64,000 nucleotides of DNA from Streptomyces humidus (lineage in GTDB: Bacteria > Actinomycetota > Actinomycetes > Streptomycetales > Streptomycetaceae). Shown piece by piece: positions 1-8,165 of the stretch. The DNA lies in assembly GCF_014649655.1 (NCBI RefSeq), contig NZ_BMTL01000039.1, positions 27,569-91,568 on the forward strand, in the 5' to 3' direction. The translations under genes and the position numbers were made by a program. How positions within the stretch are numbered: the stretch's first letter is position 1; the number at the start of each line of letters is the position of its first letter. Below the pieces are notes generated by a model that was not told where the DNA came from, searched no databases, and saw only the letters and a program-made list of their open reading frames with translations.

Positions 1-213
1 GCCGGAGCCGAGGTCACCGACCCGGAGATCGTCGTGGAACGCTCGGTGCGCTTGGCCCGCGTCGGCCAGGTCACCTCCCACGCGGGGGCGTCCATCGAGG
101 TACGCGCGCGTTCGTTGTGCCTGCACGGCGACACACCCGGCGCGGTGGAGCTGGCCATCAGGGTGCGACGCGGCCTCGAGGAGTCGGGGGTACGAGTGGA
201 GGCCTTCGCATGA
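1..213 (+). CDS. pxpA: 5-oxoprolinase subunit A, LamB/YcsF family (3' end only)
   Basis: This is the last 70 codons of a LamB/YcsF-family protein; the start lies outside the window. The visible part contains the family's C-terminal CLHGDTPGAVELA block. The stop TGA at 211-213 overlaps the ATG of the next gene, so translation is probably coupled. In the family, PxpA works with PxpB and PxpC in ATP-dependent opening of 5-oxoproline (pyroglutamate) to glutamate in the cytoplasm. The family assignment rests on the C-terminal motif and on the pxpB and pxpC genes that follow directly. Confidence 0.88.
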   Translation, partial: AGAEVTDPEIVVERSVRLARVGQVTSHAGASIEVRARSLCLHGDTPGAVELAIRVRRGLEESGVRVEAFA

Positions 214-869
214 CCGTGCGCGTCCTGCCCGTCGGCGACGACGCCCTGCTCGTGGAGCTGGCCTCGGGCGAGGAGGCCGAGGCGCTGCACGCGGAGCTGC
301 TGCGTCGCCGCGCGGCGGGCCTGCTGGGCGCTTGCGAGATCGTCCCGGCGGCCTGCACCGTGCTGCTGGACGGTCTGACCGATCCCGGCCGGCTGGCGTC
401 CGAGCTGGCCGCCTCCGAGATACCGCCCGCTCCCCCGCGCGAGCAGGCCGCCGTGGAGATCGCGATCCGTTACGACGGTCCGGACCTGGCCGACGTCGCC
501 GCCCACTGGGGCGTACCGGAGGGCGAGGTGGCCCGCATCCACGCGGCCACCGAGTTCCGGGTCGCGTTCTGCGGCTTCGCGCCCGGCTTCGGCTACCTCA
601 CCGGCCTGCCCTCGTGCTACGACGTCCCGCGCCGGGCCGCGCCGCGCACCACAGTGCCGGCCGGTTCCGTGGCGCTGGCGGGGCCCTACACGGGCGTGTA
701 CCCGCGCAGCTCGCCCGGCGGCTGGCAGCTGATCGGCAGTACGGAGGCGGTGCTGTGGGACCACGCGCGCGTGCCGGCCGCCCTGCTGTCGCCGGGCACG
801 CGCGTGCGCTTCGTGCCGGTGGAGCCGTCGGAGCCCGCGGGACCGGCGGGGACGGCGGGCGCCTCATGA
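210..869 (+). CDS. pxpB: 5-oxoprolinase subunit B (KipI/allophanate hydrolase subunit 1 family)
   Basis: A 219-residue protein of the usual family length. It carries the hallmark block FCGFAPGFGYL (about residue 120), followed by VPRRAAPRTTVPAGSVALAG and a YPRSSPGGWQLIG stretch, the cyclophilin-like fold signature of KipI/AHS1 proteins. The ATG at 210 overlaps the pxpA stop. A longer frame opens upstream at 117, but that part runs through pxpA in another frame and is not expected to be translated. PxpB and PxpC form the part of 5-oxoprolinase thought to phosphorylate 5-oxoproline. An older name is allophanate hydrolase subunit 1, but no urea carboxylase gene is visible nearby. Confidence 0.93.
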   Translation: MTVRVLPVGDDALLVELASGEEAEALHAELLRRRAAGLLGACEIVPAACTVLLDGLTDPGRLASELAASEIPPAPPREQAAVEIAIRYDGPDLADVAAHWGVPEGEVARIHAATEFRVAFCGFAPGFGYLTGLPSCYDVPRRAAPRTTVPAGSVALAGPYTGVYPRSSPGGWQLIGSTEAVLWDHARVPAALLSPGTRVRFVPVEPSEPAGPAGTAGAS

Positions 870-1735
870 GCGACCGCGCGCTCGTCGTCGTCCGCGCCGG
901 AGCGCTCACCACGGTGCAGGACCGGGGCCGCCCCGGACACGCGCATCTCGGGGTGCCGCGTTCCGGTGCGCTCGACGGGCCGGCGGCCGCCCTCGTCAAC
1001 CGGCTGGTGGGCAACTCCTCCGACGCGGCCGTCCTGGAGACCACACTCGACGGCTGCGCCCTGAAGCCGCGTTCGGACGTGACCGTCGCGGTGGGCGGCG
1101 CTCCGTGCCGGGTCACCGTGGACGATCGGCCGGTGGCCTGGGGAGCGCCGGTGCGGGTGCCCGCCGGGGCGGTGCTGGACGTCGGACCGGCCCTGAGCGG
1201 AGTGCGCGGATATGTCGCCGCGGCCGGCGGCATCGCCGTGGAACCGGTCCTCGGCAGCCGCTCCACCGATCTCCTGTCCGGCCTCGGCCCAGCGGTGCTC
1301 ACGAACGGCACGGTCCTGCATCTGGGGCGTGAACTGGCCCCGTACGCACGCGTGGACGTGGGTCCGCGGCCGGCGCCCCCGGCCGAGCTGGTCCTGCGGG
1401 TGACGCCCGGCCCGCGCGCGGACTGGTTCACCCCCGAGGCGGTGCGCGCCTTCACGTCACGGACGTTCCATGTCTCCTCGGCCAGCAACCGCATCGGACT
1501 GCGCACCGAGGGGCCCGCTCTGGCGCGTGCCGTGGACGGCGAGCTCCAGAGCGAGGGCATGGTCCTGGGCGCCGTGCAGGTACCGCCGGCCGGACGGCCG
1601 GTGGTCTTCCTCGCCGACCACCCGACCACCGGCGGGTACCCGGTGATCGCAGTCGTCCGCGCGGCCGACCTGTCGGCAGCCGCCCAGGCGCGACCGGGGA
1701 CACCGGTCCGTTTCGTGGCCGTACGCAGGCGGTGA
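866..1735 (+). CDS. pxpC: 5-oxoprolinase subunit C (KipA/allophanate hydrolase subunit 2 family)
   Basis: A 289-residue protein of the KipA/AHS2 family. The N-terminal block LTTVQDRGRPGHAHLGVPRSGALD and the later SNRIGLRTEGPAL and LADHPTTGGYPVIA blocks are diagnostic. It starts at the ATG at 866, whose last bases overlap the pxpB stop at 867-869, so pxpA, pxpB and pxpC form one translationally coupled operon. With PxpB it would make up the kinase-like half of 5-oxoprolinase, recycling cyclised glutamate. The gene ends 61 bases before the convergent SGNH hydrolase gene. Confidence 0.93.
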   Translation: MSDRALVVVRAGALTTVQDRGRPGHAHLGVPRSGALDGPAAALVNRLVGNSSDAAVLETTLDGCALKPRSDVTVAVGGAPCRVTVDDRPVAWGAPVRVPAGAVLDVGPALSGVRGYVAAAGGIAVEPVLGSRSTDLLSGLGPAVLTNGTVLHLGRELAPYARVDVGPRPAPPAELVLRVTPGPRADWFTPEAVRAFTSRTFHVSSASNRIGLRTEGPALARAVDGELQSEGMVLGAVQVPPAGRPVVFLADHPTTGGYPVIAVVRAADLSAAAQARPGTPVRFVAVRRR

Positions 1736-1796
1736 TACCGGGTCGTCCGCGCCGACGCGGCCGGTGGGCCGTCCGCCTGGTCGCGTGTGCGAGGCG

Positions 1797-2900
1797 TCAG
1801 ACGGCCCCGGGAACAGCGTCCGGTCGGCGCTCCGGCGTGGACAGTGAGGCCAGGGCCGCCGATACCGATGCGGTCGTGCGCAGGTCGAGCCGGGCGCTCG
1901 TGCCCCGCGCGCGGTGACGCATCTCGTCGGCCGCGAGGACGAGGAGTTGAGGAAGGAGGTCGGTGCATCTGCGGGCCACCCAGCCGGTGCCCGCGGTCGC
2001 CAGCCACCACAGGCTCGCCGACGTCGTGGGCGCCGGCGACTCAGGCTCGGGCGACGGCCCGTCACCGGTGGCGAGTCCGGCTTCGGTCAGCAACGCATGG
2101 AAGCGGACAGCCAGTTGGCGGTGTCCCCGTTCGCCGGGGTGGAGCCGGTCCGCGCTCCACATCGCCCGGTCCGTCAGCCACTCGCCCTCAGAAGCGTGCA
2201 GATGGACGGCGGCGTACCGCTCGGAGAGCGCGTGGACGACGGAGTTGACCGCGCGCTGCCGTCGGGCCAGCGGCCGGGCGAGGGCGCCCGGCAGCCCGAG
2301 GATGCCGCCCGGGCCAGGCAGGCACGCGGTGAGCAGGACCGCACCCTGCTCGGTGAAGGCGCCGTAGACCGTGTCCAGGCGGGCGGCCACGGCCTGGATG
2401 TCGAAGGTCCGGCGCAGGGTGTCGTTGACGCCGACGACGACGGAGACGACGTCGGGCCGCAGCGCCAGGCCGGCCGGGAGCTGGCGCTCCAGCACGTCCC
2501 GTGTCTGCGCCCCGCTGACCGCCAGGTTGGTGAACTCGACACCGGTCAGGACGCCGGTCAGGACGCCGGTCGCGGAATTCCCGGTCCCCGCTGTCTCCTT
2601 GGCCCCTCCATCCTGCTGCGACTCGTCTGCCTCGCTCCTCTCGTGGATCCCGGGCACCTCATGAGTCCCGTACATCTCGCCTGTCCCGGTCATCACATGG
2701 GTCTCGCGTGCCTTCCCGATCCCATCGATCCCATCGATCCCATCGATCCGGTCGATCCGGTCGATCCGGTCGATCCCGTCGATCCCACCGGTCAGGCCAT
2801 CGGCCAGCAGTGCCGCCCACCCGCGCCACGCCCGGCCCACGGGGTCCCCCACGCCCTCGGTGAGCGAGTCCCCGAGGGCCACGAAGCGCACGCGTCTCAT
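1797..2900 (-). CDS. SGNH/GDSL-family hydrolase with an internal tandem-repeat insert
   Basis: A 367-residue SGNH hydrolase. Block I (FVALGDSLTEG, Ser12), block III (VVVGVNDTLR) and block V (DRLHPGERGH, the Asp-x-x-His pair) are all present. These enzymes are esterases or acyl-hydrolases; the substrate cannot be told from sequence. Between block I and the next core strand lies an insert of roughly 90 residues, low in complexity. It begins with an Ile-Asp-Gly/Ile-Asp-Arg tripeptide run encoded by a 9-bp tandem repeat (2721-2783), and continues with a Thr/Gly/Glu-rich stretch. Most family members lack such an insert. The ATG at 2900 overlaps the stop of the upstream glycosyltransferase, so it is the third gene of a three-gene minus-strand unit and may act on the product of the two transferases. 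No signal peptide is seen. Confidence 0.85.
   Translation of the reverse strand: MRRVRFVALGDSLTEGVGDPVGRAWRGWAALLADGLTGGIDGIDRIDRIDRIDGIDGIDGIGKARETHVMTGTGEMYGTHEVPGIHERSEADESQQDGGAKETAGTGNSATGVLTGVLTGVEFTNLAVSGAQTRDVLERQLPAGLALRPDVVSVVVGVNDTLRRTFDIQAVAARLDTVYGAFTEQGAVLLTACLPGPGGILGLPGALARPLARRQRAVNSVVHALSERYAAVHLHASEGEWLTDRAMWSADRLHPGERGHRQLAVRFHALLTEAGLATGDGPSPEPESPAPTTSASLWWLATAGTGWVARRCTDLLPQLLVLAADEMRHRARGTSARLDLRTTASVSAALASLSTPERRPDAVPGAV
2721..2783. repeat. 9-bp tandem repeat, seven units, in the SGNH hydrolase gene
   Basis: Seven 9-bp units follow head to tail: cccatcgat three times, ccggtcgat three times and cccgtcgat once, with a diverged cccaccggt after them. Because the unit is a multiple of three, the reading frame is kept; on the minus strand each unit encodes Ile-Asp-Gly or Ile-Asp-Arg. 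The grouping of identical units suggests slippage or unequal crossover, so copy number may vary between strains. Confidence 0.9.
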
Positions 2901-4186
2901 CCGAGGGCTCCGAGGGCGCCGGGCGGGAACGGGCGCACGGCAGCGGAGGCCGAGGGCGTGCCCGTCGGCAGGGTCGGCGGCGTGGTCGACACCGGCGCCT
3001 GCGCCTGTGCCTGCGTCGAGGACGAGGCCGCCTGGTCGTGGCCCCCGACCCGGGTGGGCGCCGCCGCGTCGTGCGCCGCGAGGAACGCGTCGACCGCCGT
3101 CGTCCAGCCGAAGCACTCCGCACGCGCGCGGGCCGCCTCACGGCGTTCCGCCGCAGGACGCCCCAGGAGGTCCTCCACCGCATCCGCGAACGCCTCCCCC
3201 CGGTCCGCCGCCACGGCTCCCGCGGCCCCGATCACCTCGGGGAGGGCCGACGACGCGCTCGCCACCACCGGGGTGCCGCAGGCCATCGCCTCCAGGGCGG
3301 CGAGCCCGAACGTCTCCGCCGGCCCAGGCGCCAGGCACACGTCGGCGGCGGCCTGGAGCGCGCCGAGCGCGCCCCGGTCGGAGACGTGCCCCAGAAAGGT
3401 CACCGGCAGCCCGCGTTCCCGCACCCGCTGCTCCAGCCGGTGCCGCAGCGGACCGTCCCCGGCGACGACGAGCACCGCCCGCACACCGCGTCGCAGCAGC
3501 GCCTCCAGCGCGTCCAGCGCCGTCCCGGGCCTCTTCTCCACGGAGAGGCGGGTGCACATCACCAGCATGATCTCGTCCCCGCGCGCGTGGACGGCCCGCA
3601 GCCCGGCGTCCCGCAGGGCGGGATGCCGCTCGACGAGGTCGACGCCCAACGGGGCGCGCACCACGTTACGGGCCCCGATCCGCACGAACTCCCGCTCGGC
3701 GAACTCGGTGGTGCACACGACGCGCGCGTAGGTGTGCGCCGTGCGCAGGTTGAGCGCGTCGGCGGCGCGCCGGGCCGCCCCCTCAGGCACGCCCCAGGTG
3801 CGCAGGACGCCGTCGGCCGTCTCGTGCGAGACCATCACGGCGGGCACGCGGGCACGCCGCGCCCACTTGCCGGTCCAGCGCAGCGTCGTGCGGTCGCAGA
3901 CCTCGAGACGGTCGGGGGCGAGACCTTCCAGCAGCCGGGCGACGCGCCGCCTGTCGGTCAGGACGCGGTAGCCGCCGGTGCCGGGCAGCAGCGGTCCGGG
4001 CAGGGTGATCACCCTGCCCTGCGCGGTCTCCCGGTCGGTGGTCCGCTCGCCGGGGACGATCAGGACCGGCTGGTGGCCGGCCTCGCGATACCCCTTGCCG
4101 AGTTCGCGCAGCGCGGTGCGCAGGCCGCCCGAGGCCGGGGCCACGAAGTTGGCGAGGCGGACGATCCGCAGCGACGGGCCGTTCAT
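2897..4186 (-). CDS. GT4-family glycosyltransferase
   Basis: A 429-residue GT-B fold glycosyltransferase. The N-terminal acceptor domain starts ANFVAPASGGLRTAL. The C-terminal donor domain contains VCTRLSVEKRPGTALDAL, VVAGDGPL, and the EX7E region PAETFGLAALEAMACGTPVVAS, which binds a nucleotide sugar. The C-terminal 60 residues are low complexity (Gln-Ala, Thr-Pro rich) and probably disordered. Its stop overlaps the start of the SGNH hydrolase, and its start overlaps the stop of the second transferase (4183-4186). The donor sugar is unknown; actinobacterial relatives use GDP-mannose or UDP-sugars for glycolipids and small thiols. No membrane segment is seen. Confidence 0.87.
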   Translation of the reverse strand: MNGPSLRIVRLANFVAPASGGLRTALRELGKGYREAGHQPVLIVPGERTTDRETAQGRVITLPGPLLPGTGGYRVLTDRRRVARLLEGLAPDRLEVCDRTTLRWTGKWARRARVPAVMVSHETADGVLRTWGVPEGAARRAADALNLRTAHTYARVVCTTEFAEREFVRIGARNVVRAPLGVDLVERHPALRDAGLRAVHARGDEIMLVMCTRLSVEKRPGTALDALEALLRRGVRAVLVVAGDGPLRHRLEQRVRERGLPVTFLGHVSDRGALGALQAAADVCLAPGPAETFGLAALEAMACGTPVVASASSALPEVIGAAGAVAADRGEAFADAVEDLLGRPAAERREAARARAECFGWTTAVDAFLAAHDAAAPTRVGGHDQAASSSTQAQAQAPVSTTPPTLPTGTPSASAAVRPFPPGALGALG

Positions 4187-5310
4187 GCCGCCACCGCCGG
4201 ACGGCGCGCCGCGAGCACGTCCTGGTAGTGGGCGATGAGCCGGTCTCCGACGGCGGCCCAGGTGCGTCCCTCGACCGCGTCCCGCCCGGCGGCGCCGCAG
4301 GCGGCCCGCTGCGCGCGGTCGCCGGTCAGCGAGGCGACCGCGTCCCGTACGGCCGCGGCGTCGCGCGGCGGGACGAGCAGGCCGGTGCGGCCGTGGGCGA
4401 CCAGGTCGAGCGGGCCGCCCGCGGCGGGCGCGACCACGGGCACGCCGCTGGCCATGGCCTCCTGCACGGTCTGGCAGAACGTCTCGAACGGGCCCGTGTG
4501 CACGAACACGTCCAGCGAGGCGAAGATCCGGGCGAGGTCGTCGCCGGTGCGCCTGCCCAGGAAGACCGCGCCCGGCAGGGCCTCCTCCAGCCCGGGCCGG
4601 CTCGGCCCGTCACCCACCACCACGACCCGGACGCCCGGCAGCCCGCAGGTGTCCGCCAGGAGCTCGACGTGCTTCTCCGGGGCGAGCCGCCCGACGTAGC
4701 CGACGATCAGCTCGCCGTTCGGGGCGAGCGTGCGGCGCAGGGCCTCGTCGCGGCGGTCCGGGCGGAACCGCACGGTGTCCACCCCCCGCGGCCACAGCTT
4801 CACCCGGGGCACGCCGTGCGTGTCCAGGTCGTGCAGAGCCGCGCTGGAGGGGGCGAGGGTGAGGTCGGCGGCGGCGTGGACGGACCGTATCCGGCGCCAG
4901 GCGGCGGCCTCGCCGGCGCCCATGTAGGTACGGGCGTATCCGCCCAGGTCGGTCTGGTAGACGGCGACGGCGGGGATGCCGAGCCGAGCGGCGGCCGACA
5001 TGCCCCGGACGCCGAGGACGAACGGGCTGGCCAGATGGACCAGGTCGGCACGGTGCTCGGCGATGGCCGCGGCGACGCGTCGGCTGGGGAGGGCGACGCG
5101 GACCTGGGGGTAGCCGGGGAGCGGCAGGGAAGGGACACGCACGACGGGACAGGGCGCTTCGGCGTCCGGTCCGGGCCCCGCGGCGGCGGCAGGGGCGACG
5201 ACGACGGGGGCGTGACCGCGATCGACGAGGTGCCGGGCGGTCTGGAAGGCGCAATGGGCCACGCCGTTCACGTCGGGGGGAAAGGATTCGGTCACGATGA
5301 CGACACGCAT
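4183..5310 (-). CDS. GT4-family glycosyltransferase, MgtA/PimB-like (probable alpha-mannosyltransferase)
   Basis: A 375-residue glycosyltransferase beginning MRVVIVTESFPPDVNGVA, the typical start of the actinobacterial mannosyltransferases (MgtA/PimB type) that decorate glycolipid anchors. The donor half shows YVGRLAPEKHVELLADT, VVVGDGPSRPGL and the EX7E region GPFETFCQTVQEAMASGVPVVAP. It probably works at the inner face of the membrane with GDP-mannose as donor, but this is inferred from family resemblance only. It is the first gene of the three-gene unit; the upstream 219 bases (5311-5529) hold no gene and should contain its promoter. Confidence 0.87.
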   Translation of the reverse strand: MRVVIVTESFPPDVNGVAHCAFQTARHLVDRGHAPVVVAPAAAAGPGPDAEAPCPVVRVPSLPLPGYPQVRVALPSRRVAAAIAEHRADLVHLASPFVLGVRGMSAAARLGIPAVAVYQTDLGGYARTYMGAGEAAAWRRIRSVHAAADLTLAPSSAALHDLDTHGVPRVKLWPRGVDTVRFRPDRRDEALRRTLAPNGELIVGYVGRLAPEKHVELLADTCGLPGVRVVVVGDGPSRPGLEEALPGAVFLGRRTGDDLARIFASLDVFVHTGPFETFCQTVQEAMASGVPVVAPAAGGPLDLVAHGRTGLLVPPRDAAAVRDAVASLTGDRAQRAACGAAGRDAVEGRTWAAVGDRLIAHYQDVLAARRPAVAA

Positions 5311-5529
5311 ACCCGTGTTGTCGCCGTCCTGGACGTGGCCGCGTCAAAGTGGATCTGTCCGCACGACTAACGTCCCGTGAGCGTTGCGCTGCGCGGCCGG
5401 CGCGCCCGCCCCGCGCGCACCGCGCAGGTCGGACACCGTCCATGACGGTCGGGCCCGCCCGCCACCCGCCGTTCATCCGCAGGGCGGGCCGCCGCCGGGT
5501 TCTCCTCGGACGGCGGCCTGCCCCCGACG

Positions 5530-6951
5530 TCACATCGCGGAGGCCGCGTCGGGGCCGATCCGGCTCCGCACGGCCGTCTGGACCTCGGCCTCCTCGGCCG
5601 GGTCGGCGGCGAGCCGGCGCAGGCGCTCCACGACCCGGGCGTCACCCGTCTCGGCGTGCCGGGCGGCGATCTCGCGGGTGCCCTCCTCACAGTCCCAGAG
5701 GCACTCGACGGCGAAGCCGGTGGCGTAGGAGGGGTCGGTGGCGGCGAGTGCGCGGGCGCAGCGCCCGCGCAGATGGGACGAGGCCGTCTCACGGTAGATA
5801 TGGCGCAGCACGGGTGCCGCGCAGACGATGCCGAGCCGCCCCGCGCCGTCGACGAGGGTCCACAGGGTGGGCGCGTCGCAGCCTTCGCCACGCACGGCCT
5901 CGCGCAGGGCGCCGAGGACCAGCTCCTTGTCCCTCGCGCCGCCCCGGCAGGCGAGCATGCGGCCGGCGGCGGCGCCTAGGGCGTCGGGCCGGTGGACCCA
6001 GCCGCGGGCCCGGTCGACGGCGGCGACGCTGCGCATGCGTTCGAAGGCGTCGACGGCGGCCTCGGCGACGATCGCCGAACCGGCGGCGACGGCCTGTTCG
6101 ACGAGGACGAGGGCGTCCGGGTCGTTGCAGTCGGCGAGATAGCGCAGGGCGGTGCACCGAGCGCCTTCGCCGCCGTCCTTGGCCGCCTGCACGATCTCGG
6201 GGCGGTCCTCCGGCCCGGCCACGGCGGAGAGGCAGCGGGCGGCGGGGACGTGGAGCGCGGCTCCGCGCTCGACGCCCTGCTGCGCCCACTCGAACACGGC
6301 CTGCACGCTCCAGCCGGGCCGTGGGCCGCTGGGACTCATCTGGCGTTGCCAGCGGTCGAAGCAGCCGGCCTCGTGAGCGGCACGCACGCGGGTCGAGACG
6401 GACTCGCGGGGGTCCTCTGCCCACAGCCGCCAGGGCCGTGGCTCGAAGGCGTCCCGCACCGCGGTGGCCAGTTCGGCCTCGCCCTCGGCGTCCGTGGCGA
6501 ACCGGGCGAGCACCGGTGCGGCGAGGGCGCGCAGGCCGGCATCGTCGTCCCGCAGGGCCAGCTCGTCCAGGGCCCAGGCCCAGTTGGCTCCCGTGGCGGC
6601 GTATCTGCGCAGCAGTTCGAGGGCGTCCCGCCTGCCGTAGGAGGCGAGGTGGCCGAGGACCGCCAGGGCGAGACCCGTTCGGGACTCCTCGGTGTCGAAG
6701 ACGTCCTCGACGTCGAAGAGGTGGGCCTCGATCTCGTCCAGCTCGCCGTTGAGGTCGAGGTAGAGACGGGCGTAGTAGAGGGAGCGGTTCTCCACCTGCC
6801 AGTCGTGGCGGGGGTCCCGCTGCACACAGTGGTTCAGCGCCGCGAGCGCCTCGGCGCGCGGTGCCGTGAGCGCGTGCAGCGTGCCGTCGCCGCGACCCCT
6901 CTGGAGCAGGCCGAGCAGCGTCCCGCTGGGCGCTATGACCGGATCGAACAT
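5530..6951 (-). CDS. HEAT-repeat-like protein of unknown function
   Basis: A protein of about 473 residues made largely of repeating helical pairs rich in Ala, Leu, Arg and acidic residues, for example LALAVLGHLASYGRRDALELLRRYAA, LRALAAPVLARFAT and YLADCNDPDALVLVEQAVAAG. This is the appearance of HEAT or Armadillo-like solenoids, which act as binding scaffolds. No catalytic motif, signal peptide or membrane segment is visible. The ATG at 6951 (MFDPVIAPSG) is preceded by a GTGAGG ribosome-site-like stretch at suitable spacing. A GTG at 6966 would add five residues but uses that same stretch as coding sequence. The gene stands alone between a glycosyltransferase gene and an ankyrin gene on the same strand. 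Confidence 0.75.
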   Translation of the reverse strand: MFDPVIAPSGTLLGLLQRGRGDGTLHALTAPRAEALAALNHCVQRDPRHDWQVENRSLYYARLYLDLNGELDEIEAHLFDVEDVFDTEESRTGLALAVLGHLASYGRRDALELLRRYAATGANWAWALDELALRDDDAGLRALAAPVLARFATDAEGEAELATAVRDAFEPRPWRLWAEDPRESVSTRVRAAHEAGCFDRWQRQMSPSGPRPGWSVQAVFEWAQQGVERGAALHVPAARCLSAVAGPEDRPEIVQAAKDGGEGARCTALRYLADCNDPDALVLVEQAVAAGSAIVAEAAVDAFERMRSVAAVDRARGWVHRPDALGAAAGRMLACRGGARDKELVLGALREAVRGEGCDAPTLWTLVDGAGRLGIVCAAPVLRHIYRETASSHLRGRCARALAATDPSYATGFAVECLWDCEEGTREIAARHAETGDARVVERLRRLAADPAEEAEVQTAVRSRIGPDAASAM

Positions 6952-7274
6952 GGGAAACAGCCTCACATCAAGCGTCGACGCAACCGGGGACGTGCATTAC
7001 CTGGCCGCGTGCCAACACGTCGGGGCGCCCGCCGTTTCCTGCTTGCTGTAGACCATCTTCCTCTGCCTCTCGTCGGTGGCCCATACGGACCGCGTCACGG
7101 CCCGCGCGGTGCGGCAACACCTGCCCGGCCATCGCGTCCGTGAATCACGACGTCATGATGACCCGGCTGTTCTGCCTGCCGCGACCGAAATTTCCGGCGG
7201 CCTTGTACCGCCTCCCCCGTGGTCGTCGATTTACCTGGTCAGGAACTTCTGTCGACCTGCTCAGGACCGTCGGC
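6952..7274. other. intergenic region upstream of the HEAT-like gene
   Basis: About 320 bases between two minus-strand genes. No open frame with coding character, tRNA or clear terminator is seen. It should hold the promoter of the HEAT-like gene, but no confident -35/-10 pair can be picked. Confidence 0.5.
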
Positions 7275-7667
7275 TCAGTGCGCGCCGAACAGGTCCAGCA
7301 GCTCCGTTCTGGCGAACATGCGGGCCGTGTCGACGGCCGACGGCGTGCCCTGGGAGGGGTCGGCGCCGGCCTCCATCAGGACCGTGATGACGTCCGTCTC
7401 ACCTTTGAACACGGCTCCGGCGAGCGGGGTCTGTCCGCGGTCGTTGATGCGGTCGGCCTCGGCGCCGCGGGCCAGCAGGGCCCGGACCGCCTCGGCGTGG
7501 CCGTGGTACGCGGCGAGCATCAGGAGCGAGTCGCCGCGGTCGTTGGTGAGGTTGGCCGGAACGCCCGCGTCGACGTACGCCACGAGCTCCTCGGTCTGTC
7601 CCCGACGAGCCAGATCGAAGATCTTGGTCGCCAGCTCCACGACCTCGGGGTCGGGGGCTTCGGTCAT
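7275..7667 (-). CDS. ankyrin-repeat protein
   Basis: A 130-residue protein of three to four ankyrin repeats. The repeat cores are visible as NDRGDSLLMLAAYHGHAEAVRALLARGA and NDRGQTPLAGAVFKGETDVITVLMEAGA, with capping helices at both ends. Such proteins mediate protein-protein contacts; the partner is unknown. In Streptomyces chromosomes an ankyrin gene of this kind usually lies next to the smeA-sffA sporulation pair, as here, with divergent orientation. No signal peptide or membrane segment. Confidence 0.88.
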   Translation of the reverse strand: MTEAPDPEVVELATKIFDLARRGQTEELVAYVDAGVPANLTNDRGDSLLMLAAYHGHAEAVRALLARGAEADRINDRGQTPLAGAVFKGETDVITVLMEAGADPSQGTPSAVDTARMFARTELLDLFGAH

Positions 7668-7929
7668 CGGCCGGACCGCCTCTCGCTACAACCGTTCAGG
7701 TGAATCGCCAGCGTACTGGCTCGTCGTCCACATGGCCGGTGCCGATCGAGGCAAAGATCACGTATGCCCCTGTTCGCCGTGATTCTCCTGCCAGGGCGAC
7801 CCGCCAACCCTGCCGCCACCTGGGGGAAATGAGTAGTTTTTCACCCGGTTGCACCTTTTATCGTATGGATACATCCTGTGAGCCTGGAAGTACTCATGGT
7901 GACTGTCCCCGCGAACCAGGAGAAACCAA
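7668..7929. promoter_or_regulatory. divergent promoter region, ankyrin gene / smeA
   Basis: A 262-base divergent gap. The part nearest smeA (about 7828-7875) is noticeably AT-richer than its surroundings, as expected of a promoter. In S. coelicolor smeA is transcribed during sporulation under control of the whi genes. No match to a whiG (TAAA / GCCGATAA) promoter and no confident vegetative -35/-10 pair was found by eye, so the transcription start is not assigned. Confidence 0.4.
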
Positions 7930-8124
7930 ATGATCCTGTCCATGTCAGGCGTGGTCCTGCTCGGCGTCGTCGTCTTCCTCTTCTTCCGCAAGGACGGGCT
8001 GAAGGGGTCGCACGCCATCGTCTCGGCCCTGTTCGGGTTCTACATGTCCAGCACGGCCATCGCCCCGAGCATCAAGGCCGGCGGCGAGAGCCTGGCCAGC
8101 CTTCTCGGCGGCATCAAGTTCTGA
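7930..8124 (+). CDS. smeA: SmeA-like small membrane protein
   Basis: A 64-residue protein with a hydrophobic N-terminal helix (MSGVVLLGVVVFLFF), a short basic turn (RKDGLKG) and a second hydrophobic helix, ending SLASLLGGIKF. An AGGAG-type ribosome site lies just upstream of the ATG. Its size, topology and position right before an FtsK/SpoIIIE-like gene match SmeA of S. coelicolor, a sporulation membrane protein that targets SffA to the septa and influences sporulation septation and spore maturation. The two genes are separated by 41 bases and are very probably cotranscribed. The name relies on this architecture and remembered synteny, not on an alignment. Confidence 0.82.
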   Translation: MILSMSGVVLLGVVVFLFFRKDGLKGSHAIVSALFGFYMSSTAIAPSIKAGGESLASLLGGIKF

Positions 8125-8165
8125 CGCCGCACGTCGTTGTCCGTACGCACCTCCAGGAGACAGCA

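Noticed and set aside
5349..6752. Long plus-strand frame of 467 codons opposite the HEAT-like gene
   Set aside because: Extremely Arg/Pro-rich, no motifs, and fully antisense to a frame with better coding character.
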